From positions 135,118,112-135,182,111 of the forward strand of contig OZ024823.1 of NCBI GenBank assembly GCA_964016985.1: a DNA stretch of 64,000 nt, in the 5' to 3' direction. Every line of letters begins with the position of its first letter. Within the stretch, counting starts at the first letter, position 1. This DNA is from Anodontia alba (taxonomy: Eukaryota; Mollusca; Bivalvia; Lucinida; Lucinidae). A model generated the notes under the pieces. The model saw only the letters and a list, made by a program, of their open reading frames with translations. It was not told where the DNA came from and made no database searches. The position numbers and the translations under genes are program-made. Positions 1 to 13,300 of this stretch are shown in pieces.

Positions 1-597
1 TACACTTATGAAACAAATTATTGAGAAGCAAATCTGCACCAGAAGTTGATGTCTTATAATTAGTTTTAATTGGTGTTAACAAGGCATTGCAATGGCAGCG
101 GTGAATATTTCTTACCTGACAACTGCGATTGTCTTGCTACTCGGTCATAGCAGTTGAGGTGAATAAATGGCGGCACTAACCCGATGTCTGCATTAGTCCT
201 GGAACACGACTCATGGTTAATGCGTACTCGATGGCGAATGTACACTTACTGCTTGCCGGTACATGCTTTTCGCTATTTCAGTTTCAAGCTTTTAGGGTTA
301 AATGCAACAAATGCGAGCTTAGCGCGGGTATAACTGGTGTTAGTCCCCAATAGTTTCCCTACTGACCGTTCCAAGGCAAAAACTGTCACAGTTTTTCTTC
401 GTTTGTGCACGCACATACTCACATTTTTGTTAAAACTCAACCTGCACATTGTCTGCCTTAGTATTTTGTATATTATACAGCTAAACAAACAAGAATTGAA
501 CTGGCGATTAGTACACATAATAATACATTAACTGATACAGAAATGGAATTCAGATTAATTCAAGACATGGCATTCACCATTTACCATTGAGCCCATT

Positions 598-690
598 TCG
601 GGACTTTTTGAAAATCTGTATGAGGGTGACTGATGAGGTTAAAATGGTCGAAATTAACTAGTCTGTCCCAGAAAACATGGACGCTTTAGG
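598..690 (+). repeat. Repeat C fragment
   Basis: Shares the GACTGATGA...TTGGYCG-AA-TAACTAG...CCAGAAAAC pattern with copies near 24.9, 32.5 and 32.75 kb. Confidence 0.4.
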
Positions 691-902
691 AATATTCAGT
701 TCTGTGTATGTGTTTATTGCTCTCGATCTATATATATATTGTACAGAATAACATGGAATATGTTATTTATTTTTTTTTTCAAGGAGACATTCGAGTAATC
801 AGACAAAACATACATCTTTTATTGCACCTGCGTCAGCATGGGCGACTTGGGCATGCAAGATTCCGTCTTTCCGTTCGTCAATTCATTCGTCCGTGTACGT
901 AT

Positions 903-1503
903 AAAAAAAGGTAAGAGAAAAGTCCCGGGAGTGCCACAATCACAAACCGCAGCCCTTCCCAGACACCAAGAGGAAGAGGAAACCGACAAATCCAAACAAA
1001 CACAAATCGAACAAACGTACGAAAAGCACTAACATTAGCTCTCTCTTCCCCAAGCGAGGTAATCGCAATGCTAAAAGGACTGAAAACACAAGAACAAAAT
1101 AACACAAGGTAAGACATAATACAAATCGCCTCGTAGAATAAACCACAAAGCAACAAAGAGTAAGACTAACATCGGGACCACCGCCTTAGAACGGTCAGTA
1201 GAGTAAATCACCGGGGGGTTTAAAGCACTTTTACAACTAGCCAACTTCACCCTGGGTTCCAATGCTACTCTTATTACAGAAATACATAAAAATTCGGTTC
1301 GCATATAGGCTCCCAGCTCGGTCAATGCATCAACGCGAAAACATAAAAATCAAATTAATCACTATGATAAACAAAAACGAGTAATGGCCAGTTCTACTCT
1401 ATGCCAGAGTAAATGAAAACCAATAGTTGAACCACGGCGAGCCAAGTCAAAGACACATCGTCAAGCCCCAACCAAATGGTTAAAGTTTTACGAAGAGACC
1501 GTC
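903..1503 (-). mobile_element. RTE-I retroelement 3' end (5'-truncated)
   Basis: Begins at its 3' terminus with an A-run then GGTAAGAGAAAAGTCC (element sense: ends CTTTTCTCTTACC-T run), runs through the ~590-base 3' UTR and stops just inside the RT C-terminal codons (complement of GACGGCCTCTTCGTAAAA). Confidence 0.8.
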
Positions 1504-2260
1504 TGTTAGTGATACTCATATAGTCATATAGGAAGTAATACCATTAGATAAAAAGCAGTATTCGTACCGGCTATTTTAGGCAGTAAGTAGCGATGCAAAC
1601 AAGTGGTAGGACCAATGCATACAGAGTATAACAACAACCGACAATACATAACTAAGTCTAATACAAGTCCAAAGAAACGTAAAGTAAAAAATTGTTATAA
1701 ACGGGATACGAACACCGTATGTTCACTCTTCTGGTACTGGTTTTCACTGTTTAGTATGCAGGTGCGACATACATTTCAACAAAGTTCTTTATTTACATTC
1801 ATGTCCGACATGGTATTTCTTGATTCCGATGTAAGGTGTTTAAACATGTTTTATATAAACGCCTGCTACTGTAGTTAGTCGAAATGCTTGCATACCTGAA
1901 CCATTTACTGTAATTATCCTAAAATTCGAAAAACTTAGTTTTACTTATATCAGTTGACGTGCCAAAAATGGTTTATATAATAACACGCATGGCAGATCCT
2001 GACGAGAGAACCAGTACTAGTACGATTCTGTTAGAACTGTATCTTTAGATATTTTTGACACGACATTCAGGATAAATTTTGGTATGTAGCTTACGACTAT
2101 AATTGCTCATTAGCAGCCAGTAAAAGCTATAATATTTATAATAAAGCAAAGTGCTTTTTCCATTAATGAAACATAAGTATCAGCCCCACTTTCAAAGGTA
2201 TATGTGGGCCAGTACTTTTAAACCGTTAAGAGATTCTGTTGGTCGCCTACATACACGCGC
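1504..2260. other. Unassigned sequence upstream of gene 1
   Basis: No exon, repeat or strong signal recognised. One 91-codon open frame on the + strand (1603-1878) has no recognisable domain and looks fortuitous. Confidence 0.4.
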
Positions 2261-2261
2261 G

Positions 2262-2263
<2 letters not shown>

Positions 2264-2291
<28 letters not shown>
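2264..2291. repeat. (CA)n microsatellite
   Basis: About 14 uninterrupted CA units. Confidence 0.95.
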
Positions 2292-2297
<6 letters not shown>

Positions 2298-2308
2298 CGC
2301 ACGCGACG

Positions 2309-2765
2309 GTGGGTTGTCCTAAGACTAGATGACGGCTCTCTCCTCAGTCTGTTTCAGATGGCCGGCCATTGACTATTGGTCGGGCTCATCATGGTTCTGC
2401 TTCTGGTGTTCTTGTGTTCATCAAAGTTTTTATATGTGTTTCACTGTGATGCTTCACAGACAAGGTAGAGGACCCCATATGGACCGAACATATATTTGTT
2501 ATTTGGATATGCATCAAAATTAAGGTAAGGGTTTCTCGCGAATAAAACTAGTTTCAGCTCCTTCACCTCCTCCCCCTTCACCCCTCCCCCGTCACCCCCA
2601 TCCGTCACCCCATCACCTAATTAATTTTTCTACTGGCCTCTGTTGCAGTTCTTCTTTGTGCGTCTGTGATTTCATATATGGAGTTTGATTTGTCATTTGG
2701 TGCCTCGGGAGGGCTGTGCTTCGTGATTAGAGCATTACCTGGGTATCTTCACTTATATATGTTTT
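2309..2765 (+). mobile_element. RTE-III 3' end with RT C-terminus remnant
   Basis: Starts with a decayed match to the RT C-terminus seen at 28357-28581 (complement) and ends with the older tail GCCTCGGGAGGGCTGTGCTTCGTGATT...CCTGGGTATCTTCACTTATAT. This copy links RT coding sequence to the RTE-III tail. Confidence 0.65.
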
Positions 2766-3002
2766 TTTTAAATATAAATTTGATGAGACGTTATTTTACA
2801 TTTTATGTATATTATGTTAATTACAGGTGACAAAGTATAAAGCATTAGAAGGCTAATTCTGCACGTTTTGTTAGTAACTAATATAACTTTATACTGTTTG
2901 TGAAAATACATTCTATATTCAGGTACGTTCAATGCTGTAATATACATGAATAATTTGGACAGAACTGTTTAAAACATACAATGGCCAAAACTTGACTTTA
3001 AG

Positions 3003-3520
3003 TAGTTGCGGTACCTAAGCCGTAATCCAAACTCATAAATCCGTAAACGAGTGACGAAACAGAATGTTCAGACCAACAAACAGGGACCCCAGAATAAAGG
3101 GTGTAATCAGGCGTCCGCGGATAGTAAGCATTTCTTGGTAAGCAAGCTTCGTCCACCATGCCCATAGGCCTGAACGAAGGAAATATCGGTAGAAGCGTAT
3201 GTCCGGGATTTGGGAAGTCTACTTATGGCGCGTCACTGGCAAAAACATCAGAAATAATTCTGGAAACTGCCACATTGTAGGGATTGGCCAGATCATGATG
3301 TCTCCCATAGAACTTGTTGCTACCAGTTTGGTTTTTTGATACCCCTGGCTCAACAACTTTGTAGTGAGCACTTTCCCACGCTCCATGAAGTCCTGATAAG
3401 TTGAACAGGTTCTGGCATAACGGATTAACTGTGAAACGTAAACGCCGTATGCTGGTGCAGAAGGGATATTACTGCTCAGGAATGGAAAGTTAACAATGTG
3501 AAAATTGAAGTCATCCCGTT
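3003..3520 (-). mobile_element. RTE-II RT C-terminus and downstream segment
   Basis: Close copy of 26946-27480: the RT end (VNFPF...SDVFASDAP-type) followed by the conserved MGMVGEACLPSN-like segment. Broken at about 3520 by an A/T-rich junction. Confidence 0.7.
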
Positions 3521-3689
3521 TTTAATAATAAATGATTTCTTTTTTCCTTTCTTCTGTGCTGAAAACCGACATGGTGGAAAGAAACTATTGCTTTCTGTTA
3601 TAGAATCGTGACAACATCGAAAAGAATCTTGTCCGTCTGTTATAAAACCTCCAGCCACACTGTGGCAAAACTTAGGTGGAAATGATACA

Positions 3690-4040
3690 ATTTCTGGTGA
3701 GGAAACTCTCAAAATTATTTTTTTGTCTCCCTTCTCAAAAGGCGTCTAATCTAAAGAGAAATAATTCGCTCCTACCGGTAGCAAATTCTTTTCTTGTAAA
3801 ACAAGGTAAGAGAAAAGTCCAGGGAGTGCCACAATCACAAACCGCAGCCCTTCCCAGCCACCAAGAGGAAGAGGAAACTGACAAATCCAAACAAGCACAA
3901 ATCGAACAAGCGTACGAAAAGCACTAAGATTAGTCTTTATAGCAGGGACCACGTGCAGAAAAGCAAACAGAAAGTTTCAAAAGTGCCTCCCTTACAAAAA
4001 TAACGTAAAATCAGCCAAGTGTATCTAGACCCACTAACAT
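3690..4040. repeat. Repeat D copy, interrupted by RTE-I
   Basis: CTTCTCAAAAGGCGTCTAATCTAAAGAG...GCTCC...GCAAATTC on the left and AAAAGTGCCTCCC...CCAAGTGTATC on the right are halves of the same repeat found near 26.1 and 37.8 kb. Confidence 0.55.
3803..3935 (-). mobile_element. RTE-I, short 3' fragment
   Basis: About 130 bases of 3' terminus (AGGTAAGAGAAAAGTCCAGG to AAAAGCACTAAGATTAG), inserted inside repeat D. Confidence 0.8.
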
Positions 4041-4051
4041 CCAGTGATTAA

Positions 4052-4272
4052 CCCATTTATGCCTAGTGCATTCTTCAATCCTTATAAAATGGATGAGTCC
4101 ACTTGTCATTTTAGGGGTGATGGGTTAATTTTATTTTTATCATTTTGACAGAAATAACTGTACGTTTAAGCAAACAGTGAAAACCCTGATCAGACGCCAC
4201 ATTATGTGGCGTCATATCTGAATCTGCACTGTTTGTCTGTATCCCATTTATGAGCCGCTCGGCTTAAATGGG
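4052..4272. mobile_element. TTAA-flanked MITE
   Basis: Inverted ends CCCATTTATGCC and GGCTTAAATGGG (11 of 12 complementary), directly flanked on both sides by TTAA (4048-4051, 4273-4276). Inside is a hairpin with GATCAGACGCCACATTATGTGGCGTC.. as core. TTAA duplication is typical of the piggyBac group. Confidence 0.7.
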
Positions 4273-4298
4273 TTAATGCATTGTTAAGATATTTTCAG

Positions 4299-4379
4299 GA
4301 AACAAGAAACAGTTCTCCCAGGGTAATGGCGTTGATACTCCAGCATATGACCCAGACAAATATTCATACGCTTACGCAG
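4299..4379 (+). CDS. Gene 1 exon a (first exon identified)
   Basis: Acceptor GATATTTTCAG precedes it and donor GCAG|GTATGT follows. Only the frame entering at phase 1 is both open and phase-compatible with the next exon; it reads NKKQFSQGNGVDTPAYD then DKYSYAYA and exits at phase 1. The Tyr/Asn/Gly-rich character matches the next exon. It begins 23 bases after a TTAA-flanked MITE. At least one upstream exon with the start codon is missing. Confidence 0.5.
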
Positions 4380-7300
4380 GTATGTAAATATATCAGCAGC
4401 GCTTTGAGAAAACATTTTTCTCGGTATATGACTGTTAAGATTCTGATAAGCTTGTGAAGCCATTCAACTGATCTGGAATGTTGTTGTTTGTCTGTTTGTC
4501 AATGTATTTTGCAGAGTGCAATAATTCTGTAAGCGGACCGCGGCGGTCCTGACCAGACTGCTCAGAAGCGCAATCTGATCTAAGGTTACACTGTTTGTGT
4601 ATCACCCTAACATAATTTCCGCGGCTTTATTACATATTTTAATATAAACTTTTTTTTTTGCATATTTGAGATTGGGTTCGCGTACCTGTTTTTTGAGACA
4701 AAGCCATATATATAGCGCTTTTAAAAATGAAAGAAAAAAAAGGTAAGATAAAAGTCCAGGGAGTGCCACAATCACAAACCGCAGCCCTTTCCTGACACTA
4801 AGAGGAAGAGGAAACCGACAAATCCAAACAAGCACAAATCGAACAAATGTACGAAAAGCATTAAGATTAGCTCTCTCTTCCCCAAGCGAGGTAATCGCAA
4901 TGCTAAAAGGCCGGAAAAACACAAGAACAAAATGACACAAGGTAAGACATAAAACAGATCGCCTCGTAGAATAAACCACAAAGCAACAAAGAGTAAGACC
5001 AACACCGGGACCACCGCCTTAGAACGGTCAGTAGAATAAATCACCGGGGGCGGGGTTTAAAGCATTTTTAAGGCCAGCTAACTTACCCTGGGTCCCGATG
5101 TAACTCTCAATACATAAAAACATAAAAGTTCGGTTCGCATAAAAGCTCCCAACTCAGTCAATGTATCAAAGCGAAAATATAAAAAATCAAATTCATCACA
5201 ATGACAAACAAAGACGAGTACTAATGGCTAATTCTACTTTGTGACAGAGTAAATGAAACCCTATAGTTGAACCACAGCGGGCTAAGCCAAAGACAAATCG
5301 TCAAGCCTAATAGGCCATTTGTCGAACATTTAGGTGGTAATTCCAAAAAGAGCTTAAGGAATGATTTGCATTATGCGATACAAAGGCTACCAATCTAAGA
5401 CAAGCTCATGCGTTTCGCCTTTCCATTATGAATGGTAGGACGTGTTGTCCTGCGTTGGGTAAGGAGAGAGCACCAAAGTACAAACAAAACATCACTTTGT
5501 ATCTAACCATTTTGCTAAAGTCTCATTGACAACAGAAGTGGAGTTTTAATTATTATTAGTAGTAGTTGTATTACGTCAACTACTATTATTAATATTATTA
5601 TTATTACTTTTATTGGAGAAAATAGGTTTTGACGTTTTGTGTGAAATGTCTATTAGTCAAGCGTTACACATGAAATATCAAGCTTTGCTTTTGACTGATG
5701 ATAAAAAAAAATAATACGAGTTGCATCTGCTACAATAAATACTGTCGGTTTTGTGATAAGTTTTATGCCGACATTCTTTGCTGCAGTAAAACGAAGTAAT
5801 GATTAATTTACTCCGTGCCCTCCCCGGATTAGAGGGAAAGCATACTTAAATCAGAACGTTCTTATATGTATGAAAAACAGATATTTACTTTCTATTTTCT
5901 ATTAATTATACAGGTGTTACCTTCGGATCATTTCCTGCAATACCTTCCACAGGCGGAGCGTTTATTCCATCATATCCTAATTTCGGACACGACGGCTCAA
6001 CAAACGGCCAAGAAAGTCTGAATGAAAACAAAACCAGCCTTCCTACACAGGCCGTAGCAGGAGACCACAACGGGAATGCCTCAACATCGAAAGCTGAAGG
6101 GATTATTGAAAATTTTCAACATTTGCTGAGTAATACACAACTTTATCCACATGCTTCTTATAGCGGAACCCCTGGAATGTTGGGCATGGGTTCACAGAGT
6201 CACATACCATTACCGAAGTTTACTGCACCTAGTTTAGAAACACAATATATAGATCCAGCTTTTAAAAACATCAGTGAATCCGCTCTACCTTATCCAAGTT
6301 ACAGTGGTCTACCAGGAATGCAAGGCGTTGGATCACAAATTTCTGGAACTATCAATAGTCCAAATATTGCAGTCTTGCCAGATATAAATGCCATGAAACA
6401 AAATGGATACGGCCAGAATCTGACCGCTGCTGAACTTGCCAATCCAACAGCTGTTTATAGCGGATACCCGGGAATGCTAGGAACAGGATCCATGACAGGC
6501 ATGTCTAATGGTAATACAGGTGAGGTAATGCATAACTTTGGAGAATCTAGAGTAAATACCGGTGACAGTGCCACCGATGGTAGAGGTCAAGGATATTCTA
6601 ATGAAGAAACCTATAACTTTGGATTCAATCATGTATCAGCTTCAGGAGGATTGCCTGGAAGTACCAGTGATAGCAATAGTTATGGTAGCCTTGGAATGGG
6701 TGCAATTCAACAAACGAAAGTAAACAACTGGAACGGAGATTGGCCAGGTATATATATCATAAATAAGCATTTATATCCTTTCAGAGGGGAGGTAACTGTC
6801 AAATTTTTCTTCACCCTTCTGAAAAAGATTCTATTCTGAAAAGCAAGAAGCAAGTATTTGCTTCCCGTGGGAACACATTTTTTTTGGTTTTTATTTCTTC
6901 CTTTTAGAGAAGACTCCTTTTAGAATGGATTTAGTTTGCATAGAAGCAAATAGAAAGTTTAAAAAGCTATCTCCCTTTTGTGGAATGGTGGAAAATATAC
7001 CAAATGTATCACATTCCCTTAAATATTCAGAATCCTTTCTCCTTATCATACTCATTCTAAAATTTGAAAAAAAATGAGACTACAATTTAATATACCCTAG
7101 TACCACCTTTCCCTACTTACAGCACTTGTTCTTAAATTTAAGCTAGTCCATTTTACTACCTGTTGATGTCATTAAAACGACTAGATGAAAGGCAAGCAGT
7201 GTAGACCTCGATCAGACGGGTCATTCTTTGAATCTATACGGTACCCTCTGGTCTGACTGTCCGAATACTTGGGGTTAATACTGTATCTAAAAAGTATCGA

Positions 7301-10300
7301 CTAAAACGACAAACGTTGTTAACTTCTTTTTGTGCTTCGGAGAGGTTGTACTTTGTGATTGTGGCCTTTCCTAGGTATCTTCATTTACAGATTTGGAAAT
7401 AATGTCCTTTAACACCATATATAATAACAAAATATTGATAAAACCCTTATTTTATTGCATGCTATTGGAGGACTTGCGCTGTCTTCCGAAATAGTTACCC
7501 GCATTTGAAAACTGCTGTTGAGTAACGTCTATATACAATCTATCCAGACAGTAACAAGGACAGTATAAGATTTTTCTTGTGAAATCAAATGTTCATTGCT
7601 TCACTGTTTTATTACATTTAACCCATTTATGCCAAATAGATTCTTCCACCTCATTTCTTTGGACAGATCCTTTTCCTATATAAGGGATGTCTGGTTAGAT
7701 TTTGCCATGTTTTTTTAATAAATTTCTGAATTTAATGCAAACAACGTAGACCCTGATCAGACACCGCGTTTTGCGGCGTCTGATATTGAACTACAATGTT
7801 TGCCAATGTCAATTTTGTGAGACGCCAGGCTTAAAGGAGTTAAATGATCCTCACTTGTATAATAATGTGAAGAATAAAGCTTTTCATACGTTCGTTGTAA
7901 TGTAATTAATCAACTGCAATGTAATTAATCTACAGATAGTTTGTGATTTGTCATGTAGGTGAGATATCACAGGGTGGTGCATCAAATGGCCGTCAAGACT
8001 GGAGTGGAGCATGGAGCGACAGTTGGCCAGGTAGGGCTTTAATTGGGACCTGTCGTGCGAAGAGGTATCTTCGAGGCATATTACATGAGCGAAGTACTTA
8101 AATGCTTGAATGTAAGCAGACAGTAACCTCTCCCTTCCCCCTCCACATCTCCCCCGACGAAACTGTGCAAATCATGCACTATGATTCGAATCTGCATTTG
8201 TAACATATGCTCGAAGAAAAAGGTAAGAGAAAAGTCCTGGGAGTCCCACAATCACAAACCGCCGCCCTTTGCAGACACCAAGAGGAAGAGAAAACAGATA
8301 AAACCAAACAAGTGCAAATCGAACAAACGTACGTAAAGCACCAAGACTAGCTCTCTCTTTCTAAAGCGAGGTAATCGCAATGCTAAAAGGACTGAAAAAA
8401 AAAAACAACAACACAAGAACAAAATAACACAAGGCAAGACAAAACAAAAAACAAATCGCCTCATAGAATAAAAAAAAAAGGTAATAGAACAGTCCGGGGA
8501 GTGCCACAATCAAAAACCGCAGCCCTCCCCAGACACCAAGAGGAAGAGGAAACCGACAAAACCAAACAAGTGCAAATCAAATAAACGTACGAAAAGCACT
8601 AAGATTAGTTCTCTCTTCCCCAAGCGAGGTAATCGCAATGCTAAAAGGACTGAAAAACACAAGAACAAAATAACACAAGGTAAGGCATAAAACAAAATCG
8701 CCTCTAAGAATAAACCACAAAGCAACAAAGGGTAAGTAACACCGGGATCACCGCTTTAGAACGGGTCAGTAGAATAAACCACCGGGGCTTTAATAGCTAG
8801 CCAACTTCACCCTAGTCCCGATGCTACTCTTAATACAGAAATACATAAAAAAAAATAAAGGCTCCCACTTCTTAGGCAGGGATATCGGTATTTTAAACTT
8901 CGTAAGGCGTTTTCGAAATTTTATCGCAGACACAGTGCCTTGTTAGAAAAATATAGCGGCAGTCTGAAAACACTTCTGCAACAAGGTATATCGGAACCCG
9001 AATTTTACGGTGACTTAGTGTACAGATTTAGAAAAATTATAGGTAAATCTAACTTTTCGGAGCAATTCAGAAAACTTATTAACCGTTATAAAAGAATTGG
9101 ATATAGCCTGGATATTATGCGGCAGACTGCATGCCTAGTTGTCAACCCAATCATTGTTGATGGCTATGCTTCACTCTTTAATTGCACGACGGCGGTTCGG
9201 GCCTCAGACTCAATGACGGCCTCTTCGTAAAATTTTAACCAGATGGTTGGGGCTTGACGATATGTCTTTAGCTTGGCCCGCCGTGGTTCAACTATTGGTT
9301 TTCATTTACTCTGGCATACAGTAGAATTAGCCATGAGTACTCGTCTTTGTTTATTATAGTGATTGATTTGATTTTGATTTGCTTTGTTCTTTATTCTACA
9401 AGGCGATTTGTTGTATGTCTTTCCGTGTGTTATTTTGTTATTGTGTTTTTCAGTCCTTTTAGTATTGCGATTACCTCGCTTGGGGAAGAGAGAGCTAATC
9501 TTAGTGCATTTCGTACGTTTGTTCGGTTTGTGCTTGTTTAGATTTGTCGGTTTCTTCTTCCTCTTGGGGTCTGGGAAGGGCTGCGGTTTATGATTGTGGC
9601 ACTCCCTGGACTTTTCTCTTACCTTTTTTTATGGATTGGTATGTCAAAAGTATAGTACCAAGAAAGCAATGTCTTAACGTTTTGTCTTGGATGTTTTTGC
9701 TTTTAATTAAATGTAATGTAATACCACATACATCCTCAATTTTTGCTTACAGAACTCCATTCATATTATTTTAACTGCTACACCTGTTTGCAAAAACGGT
9801 TCAATCCAAATGCTAAGGCCTTCAGACACTCAAGAGCGAAAGGTTAAATTTTGATTAGCTTCATATTACTTGTATTACTCTTGTTGACGTCTGCATTTAT
9901 GTCGACTGTAGAGGCAATGATGACCAAAAATAGCAACCAATAAGCATACGCCGTCCTAACAAAGTCGTTATGAAGTCAAAGTGGCGTCATTACGACGGTG
10001 TCTGATTGCTGGGCAGAACAGCTTTATATCAGTGGTTAAGATCCAGAAAATAAATATATATATATTGGCTTTATTCTGGTTTTTATACAATCCACTTTTA
10101 ATGGCAATCTTTAAATAGTTCTGCTTTCGTAATAGTGAAAATTATGTATTGCTGCTTAATTTCAATCACGTTTCTTTAAACAATAACGTCCTTTTGACGT
10201 TACTTGGATGTCATGATGTCACAGTAACGTCGAAACAATGCTCTTTTGATGTTATATGTTTGATTAAGGATTGATGAAATTTATTTAAATGCATTATGCA

Positions 10301-13300
10301 GAGACAACTGGTCCCGAGCATAAACCATCAGAACACAAACAATCTTCAAGCGATTTCGGTAATTCTAAAACGTCACAGTCAACTGCAAATTCGTGGGATG
10401 GAAGCTGGCCTGGTAACTTTTTTTGTGTCCTTTTCCTATTACTTAAGCTTATGCTACGGACTTGATTTCTGTGTCATACACGTATATTTTACACCATTTT
10501 ATTTGGCAAAACAATGGTGCATTAATACCTGTCCTTTTAGATTCACTGTCCTACATTTTCTTCGACACAAAAAAACGTTTGTTGTGATAGATATGTTGAA
10601 ATCACTGGCATAATAATTCGGTTGTCAACTTAGGGCGAAGTTGCTGTTACTTGAAATGCGCATATACCCTGACGACATCTTTTCTCACGGTGTGCCGCAG
10701 TTGTATAGCTTGATATATACTCAATAAAATGATTAAAGGGTCAGCAGTGCGATTTCCCCTTTGATTAACATTCAAATGCGACCCGTCAGTTGTTAAAATT
10801 ATTCTGCGGGCAATACTGCTATTTGCAAGCCCATTTCAATAAGCTCAACATGTTAGCAATATGTTCAGATACCAAAGTGTTAATGGCGGGAACATTGTCA
10901 GCTTAGAAGATTCTGAGAAAAATGGGAATTTCTGAAAAATGACTTTTTACCCAAAAATGATGTTTTTTTGTTTTTCAGAAAATCTGAATTTTCTATTTTC
11001 AGTCAAAACAATAATTTACCCCAAACAAATCTTGCAAATTCCACTTTCTTAGGGGTAAAAGACACACAGATATGCCAAGAAAAAGAGGTCAACCCTTTAA
11101 GAGGCTACAGTTGCCTCGATGATTCCCCATAGACCGTGAATAAACTATAGAGGGTACCTGTAGGAAAATGTGGGTTTCTTGATTTAAATTAAAGCTTTCT
11201 CTATGATTTATTTATAGTTTGAAGTCAAGACCTTACTTATCATGTTCAAATGTTAATTGTCTATTTTGGGGTAAAAAAACAACAACATTTTTTACAAATT
11301 TTAAAATGAAAATCTTCATTTTAAAATTTGTTTTTGGAAACACTCCTTTTTGGGTTCCACTTTAAGAAACTATCAACAATATTTCAATATCCTGTGACCA
11401 TAGACTCGGTCAAAGTTTGCATATATGGATAATTGCACAAAGTGACCTTTAAATTATTTTGTTGAGTATACTTTGCAGGTGATGCATGGTGAGGAGGGGC
11501 TGCTTACCATTAGCAAGCACCTGACTGTTGTATAAGGCGTAGTCTTACTAGAAAAAGGCAGAGAAACTGAATTTTGATTATGTTTCTCATATTTAAGGGG
11601 CATGGTGAGGAGGGGCTGCTTACCATTAGCAAGCACCTGACTGTTGTATAAGGCGTAGTCTTACTAGAAAAAGGCAGAGAAACTGAATTTTGATTATGTT
11701 TCTCATATTTAAGGGGAATGGACCCTCAAAGAAAAATAATTTCGACAAATATTTGCCTCCTTTCTTAGTTGAGGGGGTAAAGGGGTAGGGGCGGGACTAC
11801 TTGTAAAAGAAAGAACTGGTTCTCTCTGGGAGCAAATCCTTTCGTTTAAAACTAGCCTTAACGTTTGAAAGAAAGTTTTGAAACAATGGCCTCAACGTCT
11901 TATGGTGTATCCATTCAGTTTAAGGTATACTCAGCTTAAAATGTATAAAGTAATGGTTTTTAGTTTGTTTCCTTATCATGGATAACCATTAATTCAGTAC
12001 AGTTATCTTCTATCGTATGTGAGCTAGAAATTTAAATACCCAGAAAAGGTCGCAGTCATACAATACAGTTCTTCAAAGGCAACCAAAGAGAAATAAAAGA
12101 GAAGGAGTTTAGGATAAAAAGTGACAACACAAAGTAGTTGTGGTCATGTTACCCTGTTACCCAAGCCATAATCTAAACTCATAAATCCGTAAACGAATGC
12201 CGAATCAGAATGTTTATAACAATACCTCGTGGAAAAGAGAAAGAACAAACAAAAAAAACAACTTCAACTGAAGCATTACTTTAAAGTCATCAACAGCAAG
12301 GCGGTTGGAGGCTTAAACTTGTTACGAAGATGGAACTTAAACATGTGTACATAATTCTATTTATCTTAATGTCTAGGCCAAGAGCGACAAACAACAGGAG
12401 ATAGTGAAAAGTCATCCAATAGACCATCTGGTAATATAACTCATCTTTTGCTGTTGAGTCTGTAAAAAAAGGTAAGAGAAAAGTCCAGGGAGTGCCACAA
12501 TCACAAAACGCAGCCCTTCCCAGACACCAAGAGGAAGAGGAAACTGACAAAACCAAACAAGCACAAATCGAACAAACATACGAAAAGCACCAAGATTAGT
12601 TTTCTCTTCCCCAAGCGAGGTAATCGCCATGCTAAAAGGACTGAAAAACACAAGAACAAAATACCACAAGGTAAAAAAAGGTAAGAGAAAAGTCCAGGGT
12701 GTGCCACAATCACAAACCGCAGCCCTTCCCAGACCCCAAGACATAAAACAAATTGCCTCGCAGAATAAATCACAAAGCAACAAAGAGTAAGACTAACACC
12801 GGGACCACAGCCTTAGAACGGTCAGTAGAGTAAACCACCGGGTTTACTCTACTGTTAGTTCAATCTGTGGCTTTGTAAATTTGCTGTTGGTTCTGTAAGT
12901 TCAATCTGTGGCTTTGTAAATTACCAACATAATAAGTAAAGATACCTAGGCAACGCCACAATTACGGAGCACAGCCCTCGTACCGAAAGAAGATGAGAGT
13001 ATGATTAAACAATGGCTAAACAAATGCCACGAACAAAGAAGACCTGCAACAGAGGAATTGTCAGTAGAAAAAATAATATTGCAGGGGAGCTTAAACCAGT
13101 TTTACTTGTGTGAAACTTTGCCCATCATACTGAAGCAGCTTCAAATTAAAACAATATGCTCGGTCATATAAATACAAAAATCTAATGTGTACTTTATACA
13201 CGTCTGGAAGTATGTACAAACAGTTCGCCAATTAGTAGGGATGGCGTTCTGCTACCACATCCTCATATCTCTCTTCTTCTTTTTATTTTCATTATACATG

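Noticed and set aside
4602..5044. Hydrophobic 90-125 codon frames of the ILRGDLFYVLPCVILFLCFS kind (also at 12.4, 15.7, 27.6, 45.1, 55.2 and 60.4 kb)
   Set aside because: They look like membrane proteins but are readings through the RTE-I 3' UTR, in several frames of the same repeat.
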